DNA from: Bradyrhizobium sp. CCGUVB1N3 | GTDB taxonomy: Bacteria; Pseudomonadota; Alphaproteobacteria; Rhizobiales; Xanthobacteraceae | Assembly (NCBI RefSeq): GCF_024199925.1 | Contig: NZ_JANADR010000001.1 | Coordinates: 9,055,501-9,119,500, forward strand | Length of the DNA stretch: 64,000 nt | Direction: 5' to 3' | Shown here: piece by piece, positions 38,236 to 46,404 of the stretch | Layout: every line of letters starts with the position of its first letter | How positions within the stretch are numbered: the first letter of the stretch is position 1 | Notes under the pieces: model-generated | What the model was told of the DNA's origin: nothing | The model's database searches: none | The model's input: only the letters and a program-made list of their open reading frames with translations | Position numbers and translations under genes: made by a program

Positions 38236-39117
38236 ATGAGTGCCGTGATGAAGTCGACACCAATCGAACCGCGTCATGTCCTGTCCACGCGCATGGACGA
38301 AGAGCTCACGCACACCTACGAGAAGATCAGAAGCGTGGATGAAGAGATCGCGCGCGCCAGCGAGCAGCTTTCCAAGCTGGAGCGCGAGGAGCGCGATGAC
38401 GCGCGCAGCCGCCTGCCGCGCGGCCGGCCGGCGCTGCGCGGCCTCGTCGGCCTGGTGCTGGCAGCGGGGATTGGCACCGCGGCCCTGGTCTCGCAATCAT
38501 CCCGAGGTGATGAGGTCAGGCAGATGATCGCCGGCTGGGCACCGCTGCATGCTGCGCTGTCATCACCGTCGCAAGCAGAGCCAGTGCTTGCCGCGCAGCC
38601 CGGCCCGGCGGCTGTTCAACTGGCCCAGGCGTCGCCCGCATCGCCGCAACCGGAGCCTACCGCTCAGACCGTCCCGGAGCCGGTCGCGCCGACCGCGACC
38701 GCGCTTTCTCCGCAGGTGACGGAATTGCTCGAGAAGATGGCGAGCGATCTCGCCAACGTGCAGCAAGGCATCGAGCAGCTCAAGGCAAGTCAGGCGCAAT
38801 TGAAAGCGAACCAGGAGCAAATGTCCCTCGACAACCTCAGGGTTGCCGACGAGCTGAAAGCGAGCCAGGAGCAAATGGCGCGTCTTGTCGCCAAAACGCC
38901 CGATAACAAGACGTCGGTCAATGCGCCGGACCAGACGACGGGAAAGACCGTTCACCAGGCGTCCGATCCCAACACGCGCCCGAAGACGGCCGCTGCCGCC
39001 GTGCCTCCGCCGCGCCCCGCTATGGCTTCGGCGCGCAAGCCGGCACAGGCCGCTCCCGCGCCGCATGCGGCGGTGCGACGGTCGGCTCCGGTGCAACTGG
39101 AGTCCGCGCAACAATAG
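38236..39117 (+). CDS. Membrane-anchored coiled-coil protein, unknown function
   Basis: 293 residues: a charged cytoplasmic coiled coil (EELTHTYEKIRSVDEEIARA), one transmembrane segment (about 75-90), then a Pro/Ala/Gln-rich part, a second coiled coil (QLKASQAQLKANQEQM) and a Pro/Ala tail. ATAGGAGCGCC precedes the ATG. No known domain. Confidence 0.75.
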   Translation: MSAVMKSTPIEPRHVLSTRMDEELTHTYEKIRSVDEEIARASEQLSKLEREERDDARSRLPRGRPALRGLVGLVLAAGIGTAALVSQSSRGDEVRQMIAGWAPLHAALSSPSQAEPVLAAQPGPAAVQLAQASPASPQPEPTAQTVPEPVAPTATALSPQVTELLEKMASDLANVQQGIEQLKASQAQLKANQEQMSLDNLRVADELKASQEQMARLVAKTPDNKTSVNAPDQTTGKTVHQASDPNTRPKTAAAAVPPPRPAMASARKPAQAAPAPHAAVRRSAPVQLESAQQ

Positions 39118-39178
39118 GTGTCGGTGCGGCTCTCGATCTCGGCACGCGCACAGGTCTGCGGGGGATCGAGGGCCGATC

Positions 39179-40425
39179 TCACTCCAGCCGGTCGACCTGG
39201 CGCAGGATCGGGAACAGCTTCATCCACAACAGCGCCACTGCGATGGTGCCGATGCCGCCGAGCAGCGCCGCCGGCATCGCGCCAAGCAGGCCGGCGACCA
39301 TGCCGCTCTCGAATTCGCCGAGCTGGTTCGAGGCATTGATGAAGAGGAGGTTGACGGCACCGACGCGGCCGCGCATTGCATCTGGTGTGGCGAGCTGCGC
39401 CAGTGCGACGCGGACGATGACGCTGATCGTGTCGGCCGCGCCCATGGCCATCAACGCCGCGATCGACAGCCATACGGTTTGCGACAGCGCGAAGACGATG
39501 GTGGCGAGTCCGAAGGCAATCACCGCCTGGAACATCCGCAGGCCCGCGCGAGGCGCGATCGGATGGCGCGCGATCACCGCCGTCATCAGGAGCGCGCCGA
39601 CGGCCGGCGCTGCCCGCATCACGCCGAGCGCCCACGGGCCGGCATGCAAGATGTCCTTGGCATAGATCGGCAGCAGTGCGGTCGCACCGCCGAGCAGCAC
39701 GGCGAACAGGTCGAGCGAGATCGTGCCGAGGATCGCGGGATTGCTGCGCACGAACGCAAGGCCCGCGAACAATTCGGCGAGGTTCGGCGGCTCGGATTCG
39801 GCGGAACGTTCGAGCTCGATCGCACCGACCAGCACCACGGCCAGGAGCGAGCATAGCGCCATGACGCCGTAGGGCGCGCCCGGCGCGAACGCGTAGGCGA
39901 GCCCTCCGAGTGCGGGGCCCGTGATCGTGGCGAACTGCCGTGTGCCGGTCGCCATGGCGGTCGCGCGCTGGAGCGTGCGGTCCGGTGCGACGCCCGGCAG
40001 CAGCGCGGAGGAGGCTGGACTTTCGAAGGCGCCGGCAAACCCCAGGATGGCAAGACCACGAAGATCTCCGGAGCCGTCACCGATCCCGCCGGCGTGCGTA
40101 CGCCGAGCCAGGCTGCGGCCAAGGCCTGTATGAGCTGGCAAAGTTGGACGATGCGGCGGCGGTCGTAGCGATCGGCGGCGTGCCCTGCGATGAGGACGAG
40201 AATGGCGCTCGGAAGGAACTGCACGAGGCCCGCCATGCCGAGATAGAAGGCGCTGCCGGTGAGCTCATAGATCTGCCAGCCCACGGCGACGGTGGCGACG
40301 TTGTGAGCGAATTCGGAGAGCGTGCTGGAGCCGATATAGAGCAGCAGCGGGCGGTGCCGCGTCAGCGTCTCGGCCGGGTTTGCGGCAGAAGCCGTTTGGT
40401 CTGAAGTCATTTGATCCAAATTCAT
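39179..40425 (-). pseudogene. MFS transporter (EntS-type), split by a one-base deletion
   Basis: One 12-helix MFS transporter is spread over two frames. The N-terminal part (from M at 40425, LLLYIGSSTLSEFAHNVATV, GHAADRYDRRRIVQ) loses frame after PEIFVV near 40053. The C-terminal part resumes one base later with LAILGFAGAFESPASS and ends at 39179. Inserting one base (giving a CTT codon) restores a full-length protein of about 415 residues. It resembles enterobactin-exporter-type MFS_3 proteins. It may be a pseudogene or a sequencing error. Confidence 0.82.
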
Positions 40426-40471
40426 GCGAGGTAAGGGCAGGAACGGCGGGCATTGCCGCCATCCCTGCCGG

Positions 40472-40728
40472 TTATCGGAGCGACTCCACGGAGGGGGCGA
40501 CCACGATGGCGACGATCCGGCGGACCAGTGGCAGGACCACCAGCAGCGTCGGAAAGGCGACGAGCCATGACAATCCCCAGGCCGCGGGCCACGTCGCCAG
40601 GAAGAGAGGGGTTGGTCCGAGACTCTTCAGTGTCGAGATGATCGACACCACGGCTGTCATGAGGATGGAAGCACCAATGGCATGACAACAGGCGCATAGC
40701 GCGCCGGCAGCTTGCGAACCGCAATCAT
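40472..40728 (-). pseudogene. DUF2798-like small membrane protein, frameshifted
   Basis: The start (MIAVRKLPARYAPVVMPLVL from 40728) runs to a stop after LPSS. The continuation one base out of frame (SILMTAVVSIISTLKSLGP...) gives the two-helix DUF2798 protein ending at 40472. One T appears to be missing near 40668. Family name from memory. Confidence 0.7.
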
Positions 40729-41028
40729 CTGATCTCTTTGGGAAAAGGACGCGTCGGTCACGTTGAACCCTGAAAAAATGCATCGATCCCGACGGCGTCG
40801 GTTGATGCGTTGGTTCACGTGAAACGCTTACGGCGCCGGAGAACAGCGCGCCGGCTTCATAACGGCTCCGCTGAAATCGATCAAGCCCGATTCGCCAGGC
40901 AGCTTTACAATCGTTCAAATCGGAGCGGCGGATTGCCGCGACCGCGCAACCACATCGCTGGGTTGTGGGTTGGGTATCCTTTGCATATCTGAAATTTGGT
41001 TCCTTGAGCGCGAACAGAGGAAGCTCTG
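40729..41028. other. 300-base intergenic region
   Basis: Separates the DUF2798-like gene from the Tyr/Gly-rich gene, which diverge from it. Both promoters should lie here. I see no gene or strong hairpin. Confidence 0.45.
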
Positions 41029-41418
41029 ATGACGGATCAAGCCATGATGTCCTTGCGAAGCAGAAGCGTCCTGCTGGCCACGCTCGCTGGCCTCGCCCTC
41101 GTCGCGGCGTCGGCGGTGCCCTCAGCTGCGGCGTCACGCACGTCACTTTCGAAGGCTGCCACATTGGCCCCGGCTTCCGCCGCTGCGACCGACTTCAGCG
41201 CCGCCCGGCGCCGCTATTACCGTCGCGGACCGAGCGCCGCAGGTCTTGCCGTCATGGGCATGGGGATGGGCATGATCGCCGGCGCGATCGCCGAGAGCCG
41301 TCGCCAAGAGTACTACGAGAACCGCTATTATTATAGCTCGGGTCCGTACTACGGAGGCCCCGGCTATTACGGCGGCGGTCCTTACTATGGTGGTCCGCGC
41401 TACTATCAGCCGTATTGA
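41029..41418 (+). CDS. Small secreted Tyr/Gly-rich protein
   Basis: 129 residues with a signal peptide (LLATLAGLALVAASAVPSAAAS), a hydrophobic Gly/Met stretch (GLAVMGMGMGMIAGAIA) and a C-terminal YYGGPGYY repeat tail. ACAGAGGAAGCTC precedes the ATG. Such proteins are common in rhizobia, with no defined function. Confidence 0.75.
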   Translation: MTDQAMMSLRSRSVLLATLAGLALVAASAVPSAAASRTSLSKAATLAPASAAATDFSAARRRYYRRGPSAAGLAVMGMGMGMIAGAIAESRRQEYYENRYYYSSGPYYGGPGYYGGGPYYGGPRYYQPY

Positions 41419-41461
41419 TCACAAGGGCCTGCCAGCAGAATTCGCGCGGACAAGCGCGTTT

Positions 41462-43198
41462 CTAGCGGGGCAGCAGGTTCGTCTTGGCGAGATCGACGAC
41501 TTCGTCGCCGCGGCCATTCATGACGGCGCGCAGGACCCAGAGACTGAAGCCCCTGATCTGCTCCGGGGTGATCGTCGGCGGCATCGAGAGCTCCTGCTTG
41601 GCGGTGACCACATCCAGGAGTGTCGGTCCATCATGCTTCAGGATCTCCTGCATCGCGCCCGGGAGCTCGCCCGGGTCCTCGACGCGACGACCCATGATGC
41701 CCACGGCGCGCGCCATGGCCGCAAAGTCGGGATTTTTCAGATCGACGTTGGTGTCGACGAAGCCTGCAGCCTTCATCTCGAGCGCGACAAAGCCGAGCAC
41801 GCCATTGTTGAACACGACGACCTTCACAGGCAGCTTCATCTGGGTGAGCGTGATCAGGTCGCCCATCAGCATGGTGAAGCCGCCGTCGCCCGATAGCGAA
41901 ATGACCTGACGTCCTGGCTGTGCCGCCTGCGCGCCGATCGCCTGCGGCATGGCATTGGCCATCGAGCCGTGCACGAATGATCCGATCAGCCGGCGGCGTC
42001 CGTTCATCTGCAGATAGCGCGCTGCCCAGACGGTCGGCGTGCCAACATCCACGGTGAACACCGTATCGTCAGCCGCGTGATCGCTGATGACCTTCGCGAG
42101 ATATTGCGGATGGATCGGCTTGCGGCCCGGGGAGCCCTCCGCGAGCGCGTCGAGGCCCTCGCGCGCCTTCTTGTAATGCGCAATCGCATTGTCGAGGTGC
42201 CGTCGTTCGGTCTTGACCTTCAACAGCGGCAGCAGCGCCTCGATGGTCAGCCTGACATCGCCGACCACGCCGAGATCGAGCTTACAGCGCCGGCCGAGAT
42301 TTTCCGGCCTGATGTCGATTTGTGCGACCTGGCAGTCAGTCGGGAAGAACTGCTTGTAGGGGAAATCAGTGCCCAGCATCAGGAGGACGTCGCAGGCATG
42401 CATCGCGGCATAACCGGACGAGAAGCCGATGAAGCCGGTCATGCCGACGTCGTAGGGATTTTCGTATTCGACATGCTCCTTGCCGCCGAGCGCGTGTACG
42501 ATGGGGCTCTTCAAGGTCGCGGCCATCTGCATCAGCGGCGCGTGAGCGCCGGCGCATCCCCGGCCGCAGAACAGCGTGACGCGCTCCGTGCCGTTCAAGA
42601 GAGATGCCAGCGCCTCCAGCTCGTTGGTTTCGGGCACCACCTTTGGTGTGGAGAGCGCCAGACCCCGCGCGGTCACCGGAGCACGTCTAGGTGGCGCGCG
42701 AAACGCGACGTCGCCTGGTATGGCCACGACCGCAACTCCGCGCAATCCGACCGCCGCACGAATGGCGTTTTCCAGCACGTAAGGCAGTTGGCTTGGATCC
42801 GAGATCAGCTCGCAATAGTGGCTGCACTCCTGGAATAGATTTTGCGGGTGGGTCTCCTGAAAATAGCCGCCGCCGATCTCGGCCGAGGGAATCTGGGCGG
42901 CGATCGCGAGCACCGGAACGCGGCTGCGATGAGCATCGAACAAGCCATTGACGAGGTGCAGATTGCCCGGTCCGCAGGACCCCGCACATACTGCAAGGCT
43001 GCGCGTCATCTCGGCCTCGCCGGCCGCGGCAAACGCTGCGACTTCCTCGTGCCGCACGTGCACCCACTCGATGGTGCCACGGCGACGCAGCGCTTCCGTG
43101 AGGCCGTTGAGGCTGTCGCCGACGATACCATAGATCCGCTTGACACCCGCCTGCTCGAGCGTTGCCACGAAGAGGTCGGCCACGTTGTTGATCGCCAT
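41462..43198 (-). CDS. Thiamine-diphosphate-dependent pyruvate oxidase (PoxB-like)
   Basis: 578 residues with the three-domain layout of the acetolactate synthase/PoxB family. The catalytic Glu lies in [16 protein letters not shown], and the ThDP motif is [11 protein letters not shown] followed by the conserved VVFNN. Length equals E. coli PoxB (572). It would convert pyruvate to acetate and CO2, with electrons passing to quinone. ATG 43198 ([11 protein letters not shown]) has GGGAGA upstream. The assignment as a quinone-linked oxidase, rather than a decarboxylase, rests on overall resemblance. Confidence 0.85.
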   Translation of the reverse strand: MAINNVADLFVATLEQAGVKRIYGIVGDSLNGLTEALRRRGTIEWVHVRHEEVAAFAAAGEAEMTRSLAVCAGSCGPGNLHLVNGLFDAHRSRVPVLAIAAQIPSAEIGGGYFQETHPQNLFQECSHYCELISDPSQLPYVLENAIRAAVGLRGVAVVAIPGDVAFRAPPRRAPVTARGLALSTPKVVPETNELEALASLLNGTERVTLFCGRGCAGAHAPLMQMAATLKSPIVHALGGKEHVEYENPYDVGMTGFIGFSSGYAAMHACDVLLMLGTDFPYKQFFPTDCQVAQIDIRPENLGRRCKLDLGVVGDVRLTIEALLPLLKVKTERRHLDNAIAHYKKAREGLDALAEGSPGRKPIHPQYLAKVISDHAADDTVFTVDVGTPTVWAARYLQMNGRRRLIGSFVHGSMANAMPQAIGAQAAQPGRQVISLSGDGGFTMLMGDLITLTQMKLPVKVVVFNNGVLGFVALEMKAAGFVDTNVDLKNPDFAAMARAVGIMGRRVEDPGELPGAMQEILKHDGPTLLDVVTAKQELSMPPTITPEQIRGFSLWVLRAVMNGRGDEVVDLAKTNLLPR

Positions 43199-43241
43199 CA
43201 CGGTCTCCCGGTATCGCTGGTGTTGTCGGGTCAACGGCCGT

Positions 43242-43303
43242 TCATCCTTCAGGGTTCCCCATGTGACGCGCTGCGCCCCATGGCTCGCTCCTCAGGATGA
43301 CGG
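43242..43303. repeat. Degenerate rhizobial palindromic repeat
   Basis: CATCCTTCAGG at the left and CTCAGGATG at the right form inverted ends around a GC-rich middle. It resembles the well-known Bradyrhizobium intergenic palindromes, but partly decayed. Confidence 0.65.
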
Positions 43304-43334
43304 ATGTGGCAGTATGGTTGTGTGAGCGAAGCAA

Positions 43335-43553
43335 TCACCGCCCTGCGGGCGCTGACAGCGAACCGGTCGAGTAGCGCCACCAGTCGACTGCGCGTGGCTC
43401 GGTCGGCCAGGCGGCAGCGTTGGAGTCGCGGAAAGACTGGGTAGCGGGGGCGGGGGCCTTGCGGGCGTGGTAGCGCTGGCCTGCCGAGGCCGTCTGGATC
43501 GTGAGGGCCGCGAGCAGCGTCGTGGCGAGCACGGTCAGTGTTGTTGTTCGCAT
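43335..43553 (-). CDS. Small secreted protein, unknown function
   Basis: 72 residues: a signal peptide (MRTTTLTVLATTLLAALTIQTASAG) and a short mature part (RYHARKAPAPATQ, WWRYSTGSLSA). GGGAGACG precedes the start at 43553. No known family. Confidence 0.65.
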   Translation of the reverse strand: MRTTTLTVLATTLLAALTIQTASAGQRYHARKAPAPATQSFRDSNAAAWPTEPRAVDWWRYSTGSLSAPAGR

Positions 43554-43782
43554 CGTTCGTCTCCCTTGTCGAACGCGGCCCGAGAGTAATGTCTCGTGCC
43601 AGTGTTGCGCTTTTCGGAGATGGCGATGCGTCTTGCCGAATATCACGGTTTCGGCCATCACGAAGCGGCGAGCCGAAATTTTGGTCGCGGCTAAATATTC
43701 GGCAATAGCGCTGGTGGTCCTGATGGACTTGCCCCGCGCTATCCGCTTGAATGGCGACGAATTGATGGATCGAGCCACAACG

Positions 43783-44064
43783 ATGTGGAAATATTTGCTG
43801 GTCTTGGTGCTGGTGGCCTCGCCCGCCGCAGCGCAGGTCAAGCCGACACCGAAAGCCGCGACGGTGGGGCACCCCGACCCTTGCGCGCCGATCGGGCGTA
43901 CCGCGGACGGCAAGCTGGTCTATTCCATGAAATGCGAGAACCTTCCGGCACCGCCGCCGCCTCCGCCGCAGGCGGAACTGAGGGAGGCGGCCCCTCCGGC
44001 CGCCGAGGCTGAGCCGGAAGCGCGGCGGAGCGGCATTTTCGGCTGGTCGTATGACCGCAGGTAG
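43783..44064 (+). CDS. Small secreted proline-rich protein
   Basis: 93 residues from ATG 43783 (an in-frame ATG at 43765 is also possible). Signal MWKYLLVLVLVASPAAAQ, then PDPCAPIGRTADGKLVYSMKCENLP and a Pro/Ala-rich tail ending in GWSYDRR. Two cysteines could form a disulfide. Function unknown. Confidence 0.65.
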   Translation: MWKYLLVLVLVASPAAAQVKPTPKAATVGHPDPCAPIGRTADGKLVYSMKCENLPAPPPPPPQAELREAAPPAAEAEPEARRSGIFGWSYDRR

Positions 44065-44120
44065 CGTGGGCCCCCTTGCACGGGTCCGGCTGGAGTGCTC
44101 TTTGCTTGAAAGTTCCCCTT

Positions 44121-44138
44121 GGAGGGCCGATGCCCTCC
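44121..44138 (+). promoter_or_regulatory. Hairpin in the leader of the purine operon
   Basis: GGAGGGC pairs perfectly with GCCCTCC around a CGAT loop, 17 bases before the start of the DUF3830 gene. It could block or expose part of the leader, or end transcription weakly; no run of T follows. Confidence 0.45.
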
Positions 44139-44154
44139 CACCTAGAGAGATGAG

Positions 44155-44568
44155 ATGAGCAAACTCGTTATCCGCGCCGGCGATTTCACCTTCGATGCCC
44201 GCTTCGAGGAGCAACTGGCGCCGAAGACCGTCGCCGCATTCCGTAAAGCCATGCCGTTCGAAAGCCACATCATCCACGTGCGCTGGAGCGGCGAGGCCGT
44301 GTGGATGCCGCTCGGCGACCTCGATTTCGGCGTCGGCTACGAGAACCACACCAGCTATCCGGCGCCCGGCCAGATTATCCTCTATCCCGGTGGCATCAGC
44401 GAGACCGAGATCCTGCTCGCCTATGGCGGCGTGCACTTCGCGAGCAAGATGGGCCAACTCGCCGGCAACCACTTCATCACGCTGACGTCGGGTCTGGAGA
44501 ATCTGGCGACGCTCGGCAAGAGCGTGCTGTGGAAGGGCGCCCTGCCGATCCGCTTCGAGGAAGTCTGA
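44155..44568 (+). CDS. DUF3830-family protein (cyclophilin-like fold)
   Basis: 137 residues without signal peptide: VIRAGDFTFDARFEEQLAPK, HVRWSGEAVWMPLGD and LYPGGISETEILLAYGG. The family is often encoded with urate and allantoin degradation genes, matching the next two genes here. The function is unknown. It is the first gene of the 44155-46404 plus-strand operon, ending 1 base before puuE. Confidence 0.85.
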   Translation: MSKLVIRAGDFTFDARFEEQLAPKTVAAFRKAMPFESHIIHVRWSGEAVWMPLGDLDFGVGYENHTSYPAPGQIILYPGGISETEILLAYGGVHFASKMGQLAGNHFITLTSGLENLATLGKSVLWKGALPIRFEEV

Positions 44569-44569
44569 T

Positions 44570-45505
44570 TTGTCGGAGCCCCGCTATCCCCGTGATCTCC
44601 GCGGCTACGGCCGCAACCCGCCGCATCCGCATTGGCCGGGCGGAGCCCGGGTCGCGGTGCAGTTCGTCGTCAACTTCGAGGAGGGCGGCGAGAACAACAT
44701 TTTGCACGGCGACCGCGCCTCGGAAGCGTTCTTGTCCGACGTTCTCGGCGCGCAGCCCTGGCTCGGTCAGCGCCATGCCAACATCGAATCGATGTTTGAA
44801 TATGGTTCGCGCGCCGGATTCTGGCGGTTGTGGCGGATGTTCACGATGCGCAAATGGCCGACCACCGTGTTCGGCGTTGCCACGGCGCTGAAACGCAATC
44901 CGGAAATCGTCGCCGCCATGAAGGAGGCGGACTGGGATATCGCCAGCCACAGCCTGAAATGGATCGAGCACAAGGACATGAGCGAGGCGCAGGAGCGTGC
45001 AGAGATCGCCGAGGCCATCCGCGTGCATACCGAGGCGACCGGCGCGCGGCCCCTCGGCTGGTACACCGGACGCTCCTCGATCAATACCAACAGGCTGCTG
45101 ATGGAAGAGGGCGGCTTCCTCTATCTCTGCGACTCCTATGCCGACGATCTGCCCTATTGGATCAAGGGTGCGGGCCACAAGCAGCTCATCATCCCCTATA
45201 CGCTCGACAACAACGACATGCGCTTCATCAACGCGCAGGGCTTTGCGGAGGGCGAGCAGTTCTTCACCTATCTGAAGGACGCCTTCGACGTGCTCTATGC
45301 CGAAGGCGAGAGCGCGCCGAAGATGATGTCGGTGGGCCTGCATTGCCGCCTGGTCGGCCGTCCCGGCCGCGCGGCGGGGCTGATGCGCTTCCTTGACCAT
45401 ATCGGAAAGCACGAGCGCGTCTGGGTGCCGACCCGATTGCAGATCGCGCAGCACTGGCACGACAATCTCGCCCATCTCGCCGACGACGCGTTCGAAATCG
45501 AGTGA
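44570..45505 (+). CDS. puuE: Allantoinase PuuE (polysaccharide-deacetylase fold)
   Basis: 311 residues. It hydrolyses allantoin to allantoate in purine degradation. The sequence opens PRDLRGYGRNPPHPHWPGGARVAVQF and carries NFEEGGENNILHGD and HSLKWIEHKDM, typical of the PuuE type. It starts with TTG at 44570, preceded by GAGGAAG. Its stop overlaps the possible GTG start of the next gene. Confidence 0.92.
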   Translation: MSEPRYPRDLRGYGRNPPHPHWPGGARVAVQFVVNFEEGGENNILHGDRASEAFLSDVLGAQPWLGQRHANIESMFEYGSRAGFWRLWRMFTMRKWPTTVFGVATALKRNPEIVAAMKEADWDIASHSLKWIEHKDMSEAQERAEIAEAIRVHTEATGARPLGWYTGRSSINTNRLLMEEGGFLYLCDSYADDLPYWIKGAGHKQLIIPYTLDNNDMRFINAQGFAEGEQFFTYLKDAFDVLYAEGESAPKMMSVGLHCRLVGRPGRAAGLMRFLDHIGKHERVWVPTRLQIAQHWHDNLAHLADDAFEIE

Positions 45506-45516
45506 GGCGGGCGGCG

Positions 45517-46404
45517 ATGTTGCAACTGTCGCTGTCCGATCTCAACGCCGCAAGCAAGGCCGATTTCGTCGCGGCGCTTGCCAATATCTTCGAGCACTCG
45601 CCATGGATTGCCGAGCGCGTGGCGGACCAGCGGCCCTTTGCCGGCGTCAATCAACTGTTCGCCGCGATGACGGCGGCAGTCGAAAGTGCCGCGGCAGAGC
45701 TGCGGCTCGCGCTGATCAAGGCGCATCCCGATCTCGCCGACAAGACGCAGCGTGCAGCGGGACTGACAGCGGAATCCAATGCCGAGCAGAATAGCGTCGG
45801 GCTGGATCGGCTGTCGGACGCCGAATACTCGGCGTTCGAGCGCGTCAACAACGCCTACCGCGCAAAGTTCGGCATTCCTTATATCGTCTGCGTGCGCCGC
45901 CATACCAAGGATTCGATCCTGCGCGATTTCGAGCAGCGGCTGCCGAACGACACCGAGACCGAGACAGGGCGTTCGATCGCGGAGATCTGCCGCATCGCCG
46001 CGTTGCGGCTCGATCAGCTCGTGATCGCCGACGATCGTCTGAAGGTGCACGGCCGGCTCTCCACGCATGTGCTCGACAATCACAGTGGCAAGCCTGCGCC
46101 GGGCATCGCGGTCGAGCTTGTGGAGCTTGCCGCGCTCGGCGAGAGCCGCGTGATCACGCGTGCGGTCACCAACCATGACGGCCGCACCGACCAGCCGCTG
46201 ATCGGCGGCCGGCCCTTACCGATCGGCCGTTACGAGCTCCGCTTCAGCGTTGGCAAATATTTTGCCGCGCGCGGCGTGCCGATGTCGGACCCGCCGTTCC
46301 TCGACGAAATCCCGCTGCGCTTTGCGATCAGCGAGCCCGAGGGCCACTACCACGTGCCGCTTCTGGTCACGCCCTGGAGCTATTCGACCTATCGCGGGAG
46401 CTAG
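45517..46404 (+). CDS. OHCU decarboxylase fused to 5-hydroxyisourate hydrolase (UraD-UraH)
   Basis: 295 residues from ATG 45517 (a GTG at 45502 is also in frame). The N-terminal half (to about residue 165; FEHSPWIAERVADQRPF, LIKAHPDLADK) is the OHCU decarboxylase. The C-terminal half (HGRLSTHVLDNHSGKPAPG to the terminal YRGS) is the transthyretin-like HIU hydrolase. Together they turn 5-hydroxyisourate into S-allantoin, in one polypeptide. It converges with xanthine dehydrogenase, and the two stop codons share a CTAG. Confidence 0.92.
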   Translation: MLQLSLSDLNAASKADFVAALANIFEHSPWIAERVADQRPFAGVNQLFAAMTAAVESAAAELRLALIKAHPDLADKTQRAAGLTAESNAEQNSVGLDRLSDAEYSAFERVNNAYRAKFGIPYIVCVRRHTKDSILRDFEQRLPNDTETETGRSIAEICRIAALRLDQLVIADDRLKVHGRLSTHVLDNHSGKPAPGIAVELVELAALGESRVITRAVTNHDGRTDQPLIGGRPLPIGRYELRFSVGKYFAARGVPMSDPPFLDEIPLRFAISEPEGHYHVPLLVTPWSYSTYRGS

